Of a stretch of DNA of 64,000 nucleotides, positions 32,344 to 40,606 are shown piece after piece; position 1 is the stretch's first letter, and every line of letters begins with the position of its first letter. The stretch is taken from the NCBI RefSeq assembly GCF_002218045.2, contig NZ_AP018687.1:62001-126000 (forward strand). The letters are read 5' to 3'. The notes under the pieces were generated by a model. The model saw only the letters and a program-made list of their open reading frames with translations. It was not told where the DNA came from and did not search any database. The position numbers and the translations under genes were made by a program. The DNA is from Vibrio rumoiensis. Lineage in GTDB: Bacteria > Pseudomonadota > Gammaproteobacteria > Enterobacterales > Vibrionaceae.

Positions 32344-32360
32344 TGCCCTTTTGGGGTGCA
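32344..32360 (-). promoter_or_regulatory. FlhDC/AcaCD-type activator box for the 25.8-32.2 kb operon
   Basis: Minus strand TGCACCCCAAAAGGGCA, followed by a shared TACAGCGTTTT stretch also seen after the box at 53220. It sits between a terminator and repeat R2. Confidence 0.65.
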
Positions 32361-32362
32361 AG

Positions 32363-32387
32363 AGAAAAAGCCCTCCCGAAGGAGGGC
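32363..32387 (-). terminator. Terminator after the DndC-like gene
   Basis: Minus strand GCCCTCC-TTCG-GGAGGGC followed by TTTTT. It starts 3 bases after the stop of the PAPS-reductase-like gene and ends the second long operon. Confidence 0.9.
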
Positions 32388-32390
32388 ATT

Positions 32391-34844
32391 TTATGCGGCC
32401 AAGGACAAGCCTTGTTGTCCTCTTTGCAACTCTGTGCCGTTACGACGATGTTTGCGTTGAACCGCCTTGATCATCGTTCTGACATGTCGTTCCAAAGAGG
32501 CTGGGTGACGTTTTGACAGTAGGTTGATCCAATCCAGATAAATAGTCAGCGCTGAACCTTCGGTTAAAGCTGCCTGTATCGACTCATACTGCCCCAATGC
32601 CCCCTGCAACACATCAGACACCCAAGGTGCATCAGTATTGTTTAGGAGCTCACAGAGCGCCGTATAAGCCTTTCTTCTGGTCGCTATCATGTAGCGGCGG
32701 ATGTTAGCGTTTCCGCTTCCTTCTCGCCCTTCCATGACGCTCATACAGAATGCACTGGAGTAACATAGCATTGCATCGGTCACGTAGTTAAACCATCGTG
32801 CTTGATGCCGCTTCTGTTCTTCCATTACTTCCTGGTTGAGCTGCTTCTCGATGAACAAACCTGTCGGAGTCCGGTGGTGCAGGTGGTACTTGAACGTTAA
32901 GTGCAAGTTTACCCACCAGCGTACAGTTGCCAGTCTTCCTTTGATTTTTCGCATAACCAAATCTTTGTACTTGGCATCGCTAAGCACTTTGACATCCTTA
33001 CGTTGTTGGATTCCTTCCATCGTCTGGAGCCCAGTAAGGCCCATCTGGTGGTAGGTTTGGCCTCTTTGCATCATGCGGTGATACAAAGCGCCTTTTCCTT
33101 TCGCAAGCTGGATTGCTCCAAACCTAAGGTAAAACTGAGCAGCGCTGCCAGGCGTATAATGTCCCTTTAGCACAGACTCTCTTAGTCGCGGGTATTCGTT
33201 CCAGATGATGAACGCAGCGGAGTCGGGATCGACTTTCACCTCATCATCTTCTGCGAAACAAACCACCCTTCTCTTTCCGTCTGAGGTATTGATTACTTTC
33301 GTTGCCAACGGGTCATCCCCGCCGTCAAAGTAAACCATTTCCGCTAACGGATCGGCCAAGCCATCAGAAAGCGAACCATCGCCCCATCGTCCAACCTTCA
33401 ACCACAATGGCTTCGGAATTGGTGACTGAGGAACGGTTTCACACTGCGGCTCATCTTCCAGCAAGTCCAGATCACCCATCGACCAAACCCTGTGGTAAAT
33501 CTCCAGAGCATGGAAAGGCTTATCATTGAAATGATGGAAGGCCCACATGAAGTCGATATGGACTAAAGCCTCTTCCGATATGATCCGGAATTGTGGCTCT
33601 GCCATTCGACGGTTCCAGTCGTTATCCTCTGCTTGTCCAGTAGCCAGCTTGTAAGCCAGCTCATCAGCTCTCTTTTGCTCCATGTAGTCCATACTGCAAC
33701 AGACATGAAGCAATCGCTCAAGGAAAACAGGACTGTAAACGTCAGGCTGTATTTTGATGTATCCACCCTCGTAAATCGTTCGACCTACGGGATGGCGGTC
33801 TTCCCATGCGTACCGGCGCTTAGCCAAGTAGCGCTGGATGCGGTTCAGCCCTGACATGTAGCCATGCCTTTCAGGGTCCGTGGTAAGCAATGTCTCCATT
33901 GACTTATCCAACCCAACAGCCTGGCAAGCCCAGCAACCGAAGCGAGCGCCACAGGCGTCACTGGCCTTTTTCTCTGTTGCCGACCACACGCACTCTCCTG
34001 TTGCCGCCTTGTAGAGCTCTGCCGTAGTGACATTGCTCTCCAAGTAACTTGGCAGAGGATATTTTGAGTCCATGCCAGCGGATAACAAGAACTCCCATAC
34101 ATCACTCGCCAACCAGTTTTTCACTACATACAGCTCACCCCCATCCTTCGTCTTAATGACGCGATCTGAGCTTCCTCGCTGTTTTGCAATGTTGGCTGCA
34201 CGAATAGTGCTTTCAGCATCACGACTGCCCAGCAAAAGGCAGACTTTCTGCCGAACCTCTTTGGGAAGCTCTCGCATATAAGCTGCCTTCGCTCTTTTGG
34301 CCGAGGTGATTTTTAAATCCTGGCTACACTGGCGGGCCGTGGAGTTGGAAAACGTAGGCAACCCCCTCCCAGTAAGGATTCGGCCCGTCCAACTCTGCGA
34401 GATCCCAGGCTTTGCTAGAACGATGGTCAGAGGAAGGTTTTCCTTCGCAATGAAACGCTCCAGCTCGGCCAGTTTCTGATCCGCCAGCCACCTTACCTCA
34501 GGGCTTTCGATCAGTGTGTCAGTGTGCAAGATGAAGTGGTGTTGGCTGATGGTCGCCCCACTCCTGACAGCCCGGATCAGGGCCATCAGGAACAGATGCA
34601 AGACCGTTTCAGAATCTTTACCACTGGAATAGCCGATCATCATGGTCCATCCATCAATTAAGGCCGTGTGAATGGCCTCAACCGATGACGTGATCAACGA
34701 TGACAGACTGGTTCCTCTACTGGCATCAACGAAGTTCAAATCCTCGTTATCAGTCAGTTCTGACCAAACAGAATCCCACTTATCCCCACGCAAAAGCACA
34801 GGGAGGGGGTGTTCTGATAGATCAAAGTTTAATGTTTGTTGCAT
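32391..34844 (-). CDS. Large DndC-like PAPS-reductase-fold sulfurtransferase
   Basis: From MQQTLNFDLSEHPLP the protein has 817 residues. The N-terminal part has the P-loop of ATP pyrophosphatases, MIGYSSGKDSETVLHLFL, and the cluster-binding region CGARFGCWACQAVGLDKSME, which is the hallmark of DndC and its relatives in DNA phosphorothioation and in PAPS-reductase-like plasmid proteins. The C-terminal 400 residues form an extra region not known from DndC. DndA, B, D and E are not in the window. It may add or use sulfur on DNA or RNA, or act on its own as a defence-related enzyme. Fairly sure of the fold, unsure of the reaction. Confidence 0.8.
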   Translation of the reverse strand: MQQTLNFDLSEHPLPVLLRGDKWDSVWSELTDNEDLNFVDASRGTSLSSLITSSVEAIHTALIDGWTMMIGYSSGKDSETVLHLFLMALIRAVRSGATISQHHFILHTDTLIESPEVRWLADQKLAELERFIAKENLPLTIVLAKPGISQSWTGRILTGRGLPTFSNSTARQCSQDLKITSAKRAKAAYMRELPKEVRQKVCLLLGSRDAESTIRAANIAKQRGSSDRVIKTKDGGELYVVKNWLASDVWEFLLSAGMDSKYPLPSYLESNVTTAELYKAATGECVWSATEKKASDACGARFGCWACQAVGLDKSMETLLTTDPERHGYMSGLNRIQRYLAKRRYAWEDRHPVGRTIYEGGYIKIQPDVYSPVFLERLLHVCCSMDYMEQKRADELAYKLATGQAEDNDWNRRMAEPQFRIISEEALVHIDFMWAFHHFNDKPFHALEIYHRVWSMGDLDLLEDEPQCETVPQSPIPKPLWLKVGRWGDGSLSDGLADPLAEMVYFDGGDDPLATKVINTSDGKRRVVCFAEDDEVKVDPDSAAFIIWNEYPRLRESVLKGHYTPGSAAQFYLRFGAIQLAKGKGALYHRMMQRGQTYHQMGLTGLQTMEGIQQRKDVKVLSDAKYKDLVMRKIKGRLATVRWWVNLHLTFKYHLHHRTPTGLFIEKQLNQEVMEEQKRHQARWFNYVTDAMLCYSSAFCMSVMEGREGSGNANIRRYMIATRRKAYTALCELLNNTDAPWVSDVLQGALGQYESIQAALTEGSALTIYLDWINLLSKRHPASLERHVRTMIKAVQRKHRRNGTELQRGQQGLSLAA

Positions 34845-34904
34845 AGGGCCTCCTGGATTAGCAGGGTGCCCATCCCTTCCGGGATAAAGCACCCCGGTAG
34901 GGTT
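34845..34904 (-). promoter_or_regulatory. Structured leader L9
   Basis: Box TTAACCC. Hairpin CCCT.CCGGG/CCCGG.AGGG. Loop GGGTGC pairs with GCACCC. Alternative GGGC/GCCC next to the ribosome site GGAGG. Confidence 0.7.
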
Positions 34905-34932
34905 AAAATTGAAACTGCCTATCAGAGCCTCA

Positions 34933-35319
34933 CTAGCTGGTACTCGACATTTGATTGTCGTCGTATTGCCGCTTGGCCTGTTTAACCAGATCAATGTCAC
35001 CGTCTTGCAGCTTTTGAATATCAAGCTGTAGACGAGCCTTGTGTTTCAACAACTCAGCAATCGCATTATCAATGTGATCAATGAGCGATTGGTTTTTTTG
35101 GATGGTGTAACTGTTGAGCTCATCGATCAGGGGCCATGCAACACTCGAATGAGTGTTGAGCAATGGGTACTCTGCTTCGATCTCACAAACCACACCGTTT
35201 GCCCCTTCTCGGTAATGAGGGAACCCGACACGCAGACCGATACGACGATCCAGCGCTGCATTCACAGTACATTCCAAAGAAGTTCGGTTTGAAAAAACAT
35301 CGTTGACGTTTTTAGACAT
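34933..35319 (-). CDS. Unknown protein with C-terminal coiled coil
   Basis: The 128-residue protein MSKNVNDVFSNRTSLECTVN ends in a helical stretch (IDHIDNAIAELLKHKARLQL) that should form a coiled coil. Not recognised. It lies directly before the DndC-like gene. Confidence 0.65.
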   Translation of the reverse strand: MSKNVNDVFSNRTSLECTVNAALDRRIGLRVGFPHYREGANGVVCEIEAEYPLLNTHSSVAWPLIDELNSYTIQKNQSLIDHIDNAIAELLKHKARLQLDIQKLQDGDIDLVKQAKRQYDDNQMSSTS

Positions 35320-35384
35320 GCTATATCTCCATCCAGTTTGTGACGGAGATCCCCTGACAGGAGGATCTCCCGTCAGGGTTAATA
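35320..35384 (-). promoter_or_regulatory. Structured leader L10
   Basis: Box TTAACCC. Hairpin CCCTGAC/GTCAGGG. Loop GGAGATCC pairs over 8 bases with GGATCTCC. Alternative ATCTCC/GGAGAT covers the ribosome site. Confidence 0.8.
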
Positions 35385-35386
35385 AT

Positions 35387-35680
35387 CTAGTTAATTGACA
35401 TACCGACTTGTAGCTCACCTTTATAATCTTTGGGAAGCTCTACAAGCTCCAATGTCATACAAGGTAGTGATACAGGAGTGGTGATCATAAAAACATCGTT
35501 ACGAACGATATAATTGTAAACACCCCATTCAGCATACTCAGGCTCCCCTTCTTTTGATAAAGCCCATTCGTTACCGAGATGGTCTTCACATAAGTAAACA
35601 TCGAATTCTGAGTCATGTTTATCAACTTTTCTCACAACCGTAAGTTTGTGTACGGTTGCTATTTGATCGAAATTTGACAT
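35387..35680 (-). CDS. Small unknown protein
   Basis: The 97-residue protein MSNFDQIATVHKLTVVRKVD is beta-rich and soluble. Not recognised. First gene after repeat R3. Confidence 0.65.
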   Translation of the reverse strand: MSNFDQIATVHKLTVVRKVDKHDSEFDVYLCEDHLGNEWALSKEGEPEYAEWGVYNYIVRNDVFMITTPVSLPCMTLELVELPKDYKGELQVGMSIN

Positions 35681-35742
35681 ATCTATATCTCCATAAGTTT
35701 TTTGGAGATAGTCTCCTACCGGAGAGCTATCCCCGGCAGGGT
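35681..35742 (-). promoter_or_regulatory. Structured leader L11
   Basis: Box TCAACCC. Hairpin CCTGCCGG/CCGGTAGG. Loop GGATAG.TCT pairs with AGA.CTATCT. Alternative TATCTCC/GGAGATA covers the ribosome site. Confidence 0.75.
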
Positions 35743-35752
35743 TGATAATTTA

Positions 35753-35862
35753 CTGTTTGTTTTTGGCAGCCAGCTACCGCACTTGAGCGCCTAAGGCACT
35801 TTCCGAAACATCCAGGTAGAGCGAGATGCTTGGGAAAGCGAGGGGGTTCCCCCCCTGCGCTT
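35753..35862 (-). repeat. Structured repeat element R3
   Basis: G-rich hairpin, stem GCTTTCC/GGAAAG, then GCGG-TAGCTGG-CTGC (a covarying change of the GCGA/TCGC stem), A-rich linker, CAGT. The UNCG hairpin is replaced by a different short stem. Confidence 0.65.
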
Positions 35863-35916
35863 ATTACCCATTTTCAGGGAAAGGTACGCCGATTTCTCGG
35901 CGCACTCAGGTTGAAC

Positions 35917-36471
35917 CTACACAGTCAAGAACCAACGCTTCATAGGAACGGTGATCTCTATCAACCCATTTCCACATGGATTCTGGCCCCAAAATCTGTA
36001 GGTCGTCTCATAAAAGTCAAACTCAGACAACGACTGAATCTGCGATTCTGAGATCGGCTCAAATGGGCCACCGCAACCAATGTGCATATCGAGCCCATAA
36101 TCTCGAAGCTCTAATTCTCCGAGGTTCAGCGTTTTTCCACCTACACAAGCAATCAGGTTCTCGTTTCTGACGTCTCCTTCTTTGAACAGCAAAGCAGACT
36201 CGTCGTAGCTCCCATATTGGTAGGTAAACTTCACAATATGCCCGTGCTTCGGTGAGGTTTGTTCCGACAACTCTTTCAGCAATCGCTTTACGCTTTGAAA
36301 TCTTGCGTACAGAGCTGGCGTAAATTGCCCTGAGTAGTTCAAGTTCGGGCAGATCATTTCAAGCATCTCATCAGGTACTGATTCAAGCCCCATTTGCGCG
36401 GCCAATGGCTTCGCCTTTTTCAGACCTTCCTCAAGCACCCTCTGATTTACAAGTTGTTCCAATGTATTCAT
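35917..36471 (-). CDS. Unknown protein
   Basis: The 184-residue soluble protein MNTLEQLVNQRVLEEGLKKA is not recognised. Helical first half, mixed second half. Last gene before repeat R3. Confidence 0.65.
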   Translation of the reverse strand: MNTLEQLVNQRVLEEGLKKAKPLAAQMGLESVPDEMLEMICPNLNYSGQFTPALYARFQSVKRLLKELSEQTSPKHGHIVKFTYQYGSYDESALLFKEGDVRNENLIACVGGKTLNLGELELRDYGLDMHIGCGGPFEPISESQIQSLSEFDFYETTYRFWGQNPCGNGLIEITVPMKRWFLTV

Positions 36472-36534
36472 TTGACTCTCCACTTTCGAGAGAGCAATGC
36501 AAGCCGTCTCCGGACTTACATTGCCCGTTAACGG
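36472..36534 (-). promoter_or_regulatory. Structured leader L12
   Basis: The usual GGG/CCC hairpin is replaced by AGCCGT/ACGGCT plus CGG/CCG, but loop GCAATGTAA still pairs over 9 positions with TTGCATTGC, and CTCTC pairs with GAGAG at the ribosome site. It is a strong case of structure kept while sequence changed. Confidence 0.75.
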
Positions 36535-36543
36535 CTTATTGGT

Positions 36544-36975
36544 TTATCCCAAGAGGTACGGAGCTACGCCGGTCAGGAAGCCCATGACTCCCAACACAGC
36601 ACCAACCACGCCCAGTTTGATTGACAGTTGGACACTTTGATCCGGATGATTCCAGAACCACTGCCAGACTTCCCAGCGCCTGGCTCTGCGAACCTCAAGA
36701 TTTACAGTGTCTTTAAAACGAACACCCAGAGCATCTACCGCATCGTAATCCAGCGCGACCGCCAGCTTGGTGATGGATAAATTCCCAGGGTTGCCCATCG
36801 CATACCGGAGTACCTTTGCTTTGGTCTCTGGGTTTACGATCATAACCGGCTCCCTCCTGAAAAAACGGGTTTTGTCTTTTCGCTTGGAATCCATATTGCG
36901 GTTATGGAACCTGGCAATGCAGTATTGAAGGCCTGAATCCTCGGGAGGTAAAGGCACAACAGTTTCGATTTTCAT
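36544..36975 (-). CDS. Membrane-anchored unknown protein
   Basis: The 143-residue protein MKIETVVPLPPEDSGLQYCI has a soluble basic part and a C-terminal membrane helix (LGVVGAVLGVMGFLTGVAPY). Not recognised. Confidence 0.65.
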   Translation of the reverse strand: MKIETVVPLPPEDSGLQYCIARFHNRNMDSKRKDKTRFFRREPVMIVNPETKAKVLRYAMGNPGNLSITKLAVALDYDAVDALGVRFKDTVNLEVRRARRWEVWQWFWNHPDQSVQLSIKLGVVGAVLGVMGFLTGVAPYLLG

Positions 36976-37035
36976 AATTACTCTCCTTACGGATAGGCCG
37001 GAGCAAAGACCTTTCGGCATTGCTCCGGTGAGTTA
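36976..37035 (-). promoter_or_regulatory. Divergent leader L13
   Basis: A single strong hairpin CCGGAGCAA/TTGCTCCGG replaces the pseudoknot layout. The ribosome site GGAGAG is free in this fold. It shows that the position is used for structure even when the family pattern is lost. Confidence 0.5.
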
Positions 37036-38661
37036 CTAATGAACCAAAGATGAAGTGACCACAATTGCGTCTCCGGTCATCATTACCGGGAGATATTCGC
37101 AAGGTTCATGGCCGCAGCTTTTTTTGGTTCCATTAGGTGAATAGACAGCCAATTGACCGTCCATAATGTTGAAGGGCATCCCCTGTCTTTCTGCTGTCGG
37201 TGACAGCTTGAGAGTGCCCTTTGCATCAACCAGAGCCGTTGCCCAATGGAAGTCTTCACCACCGATAACCGGCTGTGACTCATCCACGACTTCGACCATG
37301 ATCGGCATCATTCCAACCCAGTTCCAAAGACTCTTCCCTAATGCGAGGGCTAAAGCCTCGAACGCGGGAAAGACTACAGATTGCCCGAGAATCTGGTGGG
37401 CAACTGTGTCCGATAGACCTTGGATGAGCTCCTCTGGTATCCCCTTCACTCGACAATGTTCTATCGGTGTAAAGATGCGAGACAACTCAGGCTGTTCCGG
37501 ATGAACAATGAAAGGCTCGGTACTTCTGCATTTTGCATAGTCCTTACCTATGGTGCCGCAATACTCATCATATCCAGTCAGGAGCTGACGAGAGAACCCC
37601 TTGCCAGCGGCTTTGTCTCTCAATTCCTTATCAGCCAGATAGTCAAATGACTTCCAACGTTCAGAATCGAGAGGCACCGGCTCAAGGATTTCGTGGATGC
37701 GGCTTTCCTTGGTACGAACAGGCTGAACCTTCGCAAGCTCAAAACCGTCGATCCCGTGGGAAAGCGCAACGACACAAAGACGCTTGCGGCGTTCAATAAC
37801 CCCAAACTCATTGCCGTCGAGAATGCGCTCTTGTAGGGAGTAGCCCAACGAAGAGAGTACAGAACGGATAACTTCCATCGAAGCTGTGTTCTGGTACTCG
37901 GGCACGTTCTCAATCAACACAACGGCTGGGTTTAGCGCTTCTACGAATTGCAGGAAATTAAAGAACATAGCACCTGCCGCCTCATGCGATTCGGCAAACT
38001 CCAGTTTGTTCTTACTACGACCTGACTTCGATGCGCCGGTACAAGGTATTCCCCCCATCAAGACATCCACCTGCGGTGGGCGCTTGCTGAGATTCACTGC
38101 CTGGATTGGTGATTCGATAACTATTGAATCTTCATTCCAGAGCTCGGGGTTATTTGCCAAAGACGAATCGAGATATTTCCCTTCCATCTCCACGGCCACA
38201 GATATGGCACTGGCAATTCCCGCCTTGTGAAAACCGGCGTGAACCGCTTTGTCGAGCACACCACCCCCATGAAAGAGGCTGCATACTGACAGCGATTCTC
38301 CATTCTCCAGCTTACTGATAAGCCTGTTGACACGCTCGATCACTCGCTCTTGCTGATGGTGAGCGGAGATCACGATAGCGCCGTTACGAATGAACACGCG
38401 GAGCATCTCTACGCCGTCAAAAACGGTAGCGAGTTCCTGCGCGGTCAGATCGATGATTGGATACACTCGGCCATTGCGCTCACGCTTGCTGATGGTGAAT
38501 TTACCTTCCTCTTTGACTCGGAGCACAACCTGGGAGTCTTTCAATTCCAGATCGTACTTCATGCCAGGATAGTAACCTTCACGCAGTAGCTTTTGACCTT
38601 CCAGCCAAACGCGCTTCTTGCCTCGATGTTCTCCTAACTTAGTGTTTACGATAGTAGCCAT
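37036..38661 (-). CDS. C5-cytosine DNA methyltransferase (Dcm-like)
   Basis: The 541-residue protein has about 130 extra N-terminal residues, then the methylase motifs: SVCSLFHGGGVLDKAVHAGF (motif I variant), MGGIPCTGASKSGR (motif IV with the catalytic cysteine), VVLIENVPEY (motif VI), GVIERRKRLCVVAL (motif VIII) and a C-terminal motif X-like stretch AHQILGQSVVFPAFEALALA. It would methylate cytosine in a short DNA target and could shield the incoming plasmid from host restriction. No partner restriction gene is seen. Confidence 0.9.
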   Translation of the reverse strand: MATIVNTKLGEHRGKKRVWLEGQKLLREGYYPGMKYDLELKDSQVVLRVKEEGKFTISKRERNGRVYPIIDLTAQELATVFDGVEMLRVFIRNGAIVISAHHQQERVIERVNRLISKLENGESLSVCSLFHGGGVLDKAVHAGFHKAGIASAISVAVEMEGKYLDSSLANNPELWNEDSIVIESPIQAVNLSKRPPQVDVLMGGIPCTGASKSGRSKNKLEFAESHEAAGAMFFNFLQFVEALNPAVVLIENVPEYQNTASMEVIRSVLSSLGYSLQERILDGNEFGVIERRKRLCVVALSHGIDGFELAKVQPVRTKESRIHEILEPVPLDSERWKSFDYLADKELRDKAAGKGFSRQLLTGYDEYCGTIGKDYAKCRSTEPFIVHPEQPELSRIFTPIEHCRVKGIPEELIQGLSDTVAHQILGQSVVFPAFEALALALGKSLWNWVGMMPIMVEVVDESQPVIGGEDFHWATALVDAKGTLKLSPTAERQGMPFNIMDGQLAVYSPNGTKKSCGHEPCEYLPVMMTGDAIVVTSSLVH

Positions 38662-38730
38662 GAGCTCTCTCCTTTCGGTTGAGAGGCCACTACCGTCCCA
38701 ATCGGGAAGTAATGGCCCCGATGGGTTTAA
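38662..38730 (-). promoter_or_regulatory. Structured leader L14
   Basis: Box TTTAAACCC. Hairpin CCCA.TCGGG/CCCGA.TGGG. Loop GGCCATTACT pairs over 10 positions with GGTAGTGGCC using wobble pairs. Alternative CTCTC/GAGAG at the ribosome site. Confidence 0.75.
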
Positions 38731-38738
38731 AGTGGTTC

Positions 38739-39041
38739 TCAGTTCACAGCAACGCCGTGAGACTGAATGGCATTAGCAAAGCCAGCCATATGTTCAGGAA
38801 AGGTGTAGCGGTTAATGTCCTGGCTGCGAGCCAGATTGACATGTACCTTTTTCACCTTCGTATCGTCAGAGTCGTACTTCTCAAGCGCCAGCTTTTCAGC
38901 TTCTTCCGGATCTCGGCCCAGCGAGTAGGCGTAAATCACAGAGGTGAAGCCAAGTCCTGAGCCGAATGCGTAGACTTGTTTCTCGAAATGGACGTCAGCG
39001 AAATAGATGCTGAATCCAGATTTGAGGTTATGTTTTTCCAT
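38739..39041 (-). CDS. Small unknown protein
   Basis: The 100-residue soluble protein MEKHNLKSGFSIYFADVHFE is not recognised. Confidence 0.65.
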   Translation of the reverse strand: MEKHNLKSGFSIYFADVHFEKQVYAFGSGLGFTSVIYAYSLGRDPEEAEKLALEKYDSDDTKVKKVHVNLARSQDINRYTFPEHMAGFANAIQSHGVAVN

Positions 39042-39110
39042 GATGCTCTCCAATTAGTTTGGGGGCGCACCACGTCCCGAGCCGGGCGGATGCACCCGGC
39101 TTAGGGTTGA
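39042..39110 (-). promoter_or_regulatory. Structured leader L15
   Basis: Box TCAACCC. Hairpin AGCCGGG/CCCGGCT. Loop GGGTGCATC pairs with GGTGCGCCC. Alternative GGTGC/GCATC with CCAA/TTGG around the ribosome site. The right half is nearly identical to L25 and L29. Confidence 0.75.
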
Positions 39111-39118
39111 TTGATTGA

Positions 39119-39463
39119 TCAAGCTGTCACGCCAGCCTGAGTTTTTATTGCTTCAAGAGCGATCTCTGCCTCCTTGATAGAACCAGTGCTGTACAGCTTA
39201 TGCAGCACCCGTCCAAGGTTCACAGAGGTCTTTTCTTTCACTTGGAGATACTTGACATAAAAGTCATACAGTTTCTCAGCCTGCTCTAGGTGGGACATGC
39301 TCTCAACGGGAATGGTATTCCCTGGATTGCAGTACCACTTCCCGAGCACCTTTTGTACAAATCCCTCTTTGTCTCCTACGAACTGATTTGAGCCAAACAC
39401 CCCACTGGTTGGTGAGAGTTGAATAACAGAAATCGGATTCGCAAAGCTGGCAAGAGTAGTCAT
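39119..39463 (-). CDS. Small unknown protein
   Basis: The 114-residue protein MTTLASFANPISVIQLSPTS is not recognised. First gene after repeat R4. Confidence 0.65.
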   Translation of the reverse strand: MTTLASFANPISVIQLSPTSGVFGSNQFVGDKEGFVQKVLGKWYCNPGNTIPVESMSHLEQAEKLYDFYVKYLQVKEKTSVNLGRVLHKLYSTGSIKEAEIALEAIKTQAGVTA

Positions 39464-39525
39464 AGTTGTGGCTCCATGTTTGACAGGGAACCACCAGCCC
39501 CAGGGGCAGTGATCCCCCAAGGGTT
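39464..39525 (-). promoter_or_regulatory. Structured leader L16
   Basis: Box TTAACCC. Hairpin CCC..GGGG/CCCC..GGG. Loop GGGA.TCAC pairs with GTGG.TCCC. Alternative GTGG.TCC/GGA.CCAC covers the ribosome site. Confidence 0.7.
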
Positions 39526-39534
39526 AAGTTGAAT

Positions 39535-39667
39535 GCTGTTTGTTTGAGGAGGCCAGCTACCTCACTATTCACTCTCGTAAGAGAGCAAAATCTTGCTTTC
39601 CGAGTGGCACAAAACTTTCACATGTGAAAGTCGATGCCACTGGGAAAGCAGGGGGTTAACCCCCCGC
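39535..39667 (-). repeat. Structured repeat element R4
   Basis: The stop codon of the upstream gene lies in the loop of the G-rich hairpin (GGGGG-TTAA-CCCCC). Long stem GCTTTCC.GTGGCA/TGCCAC.GGAAAGC, hairpin GCTCTC/GAGAGT, then GAGG-TAGCTGG-CCTC (stem covaries) and CAGC. Confidence 0.75.
39615..39630. promoter_or_regulatory. 16-bp palindrome CTTTCACATGTGAAAG, copy 2
   Basis: It forms the tip of the variable hairpin of repeat R4. Identical to the copies at 13288 and 54473. Confidence 0.6.
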
Positions 39668-40009
39668 TTTAACCCGCGCTAAGCGGTTTAGGATAGACTT
39701 CACGCCTTCCCTTATTCCAGATGGATCGTAACCTGCTTCACCGCAGCAGGCCACAAATGAGAAAGGATGCACCTCGTCGGACATCATCCACTCCATAGTT
39801 TCCTGCTTGATTTCAGTTCCTGCTCGACCATCTGCCAGGACCCTAAGGCTGTGCCATAGAAGCCCATATCTTAACTGCTTCACCTCATCATCAGACCATT
39901 CAAGCCTTGGCTCAAATGGAATAACTTCTGCGGTTTTCGGCTCTTCGTCCAAGAAGAAAAGAGGCAGCTCAAGCTGGCTTTCCTTCTGGATCATCTTTAC
40001 TGCGTTCAT
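39656..40009 (-). CDS. Unknown protein
   Basis: The 117-residue acidic protein MNAVKMIQKESQLELPLFFL is not recognised. The part SFVACCGEAGYDPSGIREGV is the most distinctive stretch. Last gene before repeat R4. Confidence 0.65.
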   Translation of the reverse strand: MNAVKMIQKESQLELPLFFLDEEPKTAEVIPFEPRLEWSDDEVKQLRYGLLWHSLRVLADGRAGTEIKQETMEWMMSDEVHPFSFVACCGEAGYDPSGIREGVKSILNRLARVKAGG

Positions 40010-40066
40010 GGTGGCTCCTTTTATGGGCACCATGCCCCCACGGGGGCATGAAGCCCCCAGTGGGGT
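40010..40066 (-). promoter_or_regulatory. Structured leader L17
   Basis: Box GTAACCCC. Hairpin CCCCAC.GGGG/CCCC.GTGGGG. Loop GGC.TCATG pairs with CATGG.GCC. Alternative ATGGTG/CACCAT with CC/GG at the ribosome site GGAG. Confidence 0.75.
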
Positions 40067-40077
40067 TACAGTCATAG

Positions 40078-40269
40078 TTACTTCGCGCCTGCCAGTTGAG
40101 AGTTGATACTCTCTTCCAGCCAGATTTGAAGTGATTCAAGGTCACACTTGTCTTTCAGATTGCTTGCTTTACGTGCATCTTCCGACACAGCGCTCAACAT
40201 GGCGTTAGCCTCAGCAAGTGATTCAACATTGTTCCCTGGGAACACAATCGTTTGACTGTGATCTGTCAT
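40078..40269 (-). CDS. Small unknown protein
   Basis: The 63-residue helical protein MTDHSQTIVFPGNNVESLAE is not recognised. Confidence 0.6.
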   Translation of the reverse strand: MTDHSQTIVFPGNNVESLAEANAMLSAVSEDARKASNLKDKCDLESLQIWLEESINSQLAGAK

Positions 40270-40336
40270 GGTCTTCTCCTTTGAGAATGTGGGACCGTCT
40301 CCCATCAGGAAGAGCAGCCCCGAGGGTTAAAAGTAA
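40270..40336 (-). promoter_or_regulatory. Structured leader L18
   Basis: Box TTAACCC. First hairpin weak (CCC.TC/GA.GGG). The alternative GGTC..TTCTC/GAGAA..GACC around the ribosome site is clear. Confidence 0.6.
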
Positions 40337-40602
40337 AAATCCTCCGGCTCTTCATGATCCGGCTTTTGCTTGACTGACTGAGGCAATTCAGCTTCGTCAG
40401 CAAACTCAAACTCAGGATGAAAAGCGGGATGGAATCCTCGATGCCAAACTGGATGGTCGTTATCGAGATCTAAGTAGCAGTGCCTTCCACTAGCAGGGTG
40501 GTAACAGTAAAGCCATTGCCTACCACTGACGGTAAACGGCTTCTCTGTACCACCACAGGCTGGTAAAAGGTTATCTGCTGCTATATGCGCTACAGCGGTC
40601 AT
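40327..40602 (-). CDS. Small unknown protein
   Basis: The 91-residue protein MTAVAHIAADNLLPACGGTE contains several His/Cys/Trp residues (YCYHPASGRHCYLDL). Not recognised. The start overlaps the end of the preceding gene, so it is coupled and leaderless; MTRIEP 18 bases upstream is possible. Confidence 0.6.
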   Translation of the reverse strand: MTAVAHIAADNLLPACGGTEKPFTVSGRQWLYCYHPASGRHCYLDLDNDHPVWHRGFHPAFHPEFEFADEAELPQSVKQKPDHEEPEDFYF

Positions 40603-40606
40603 AGGC

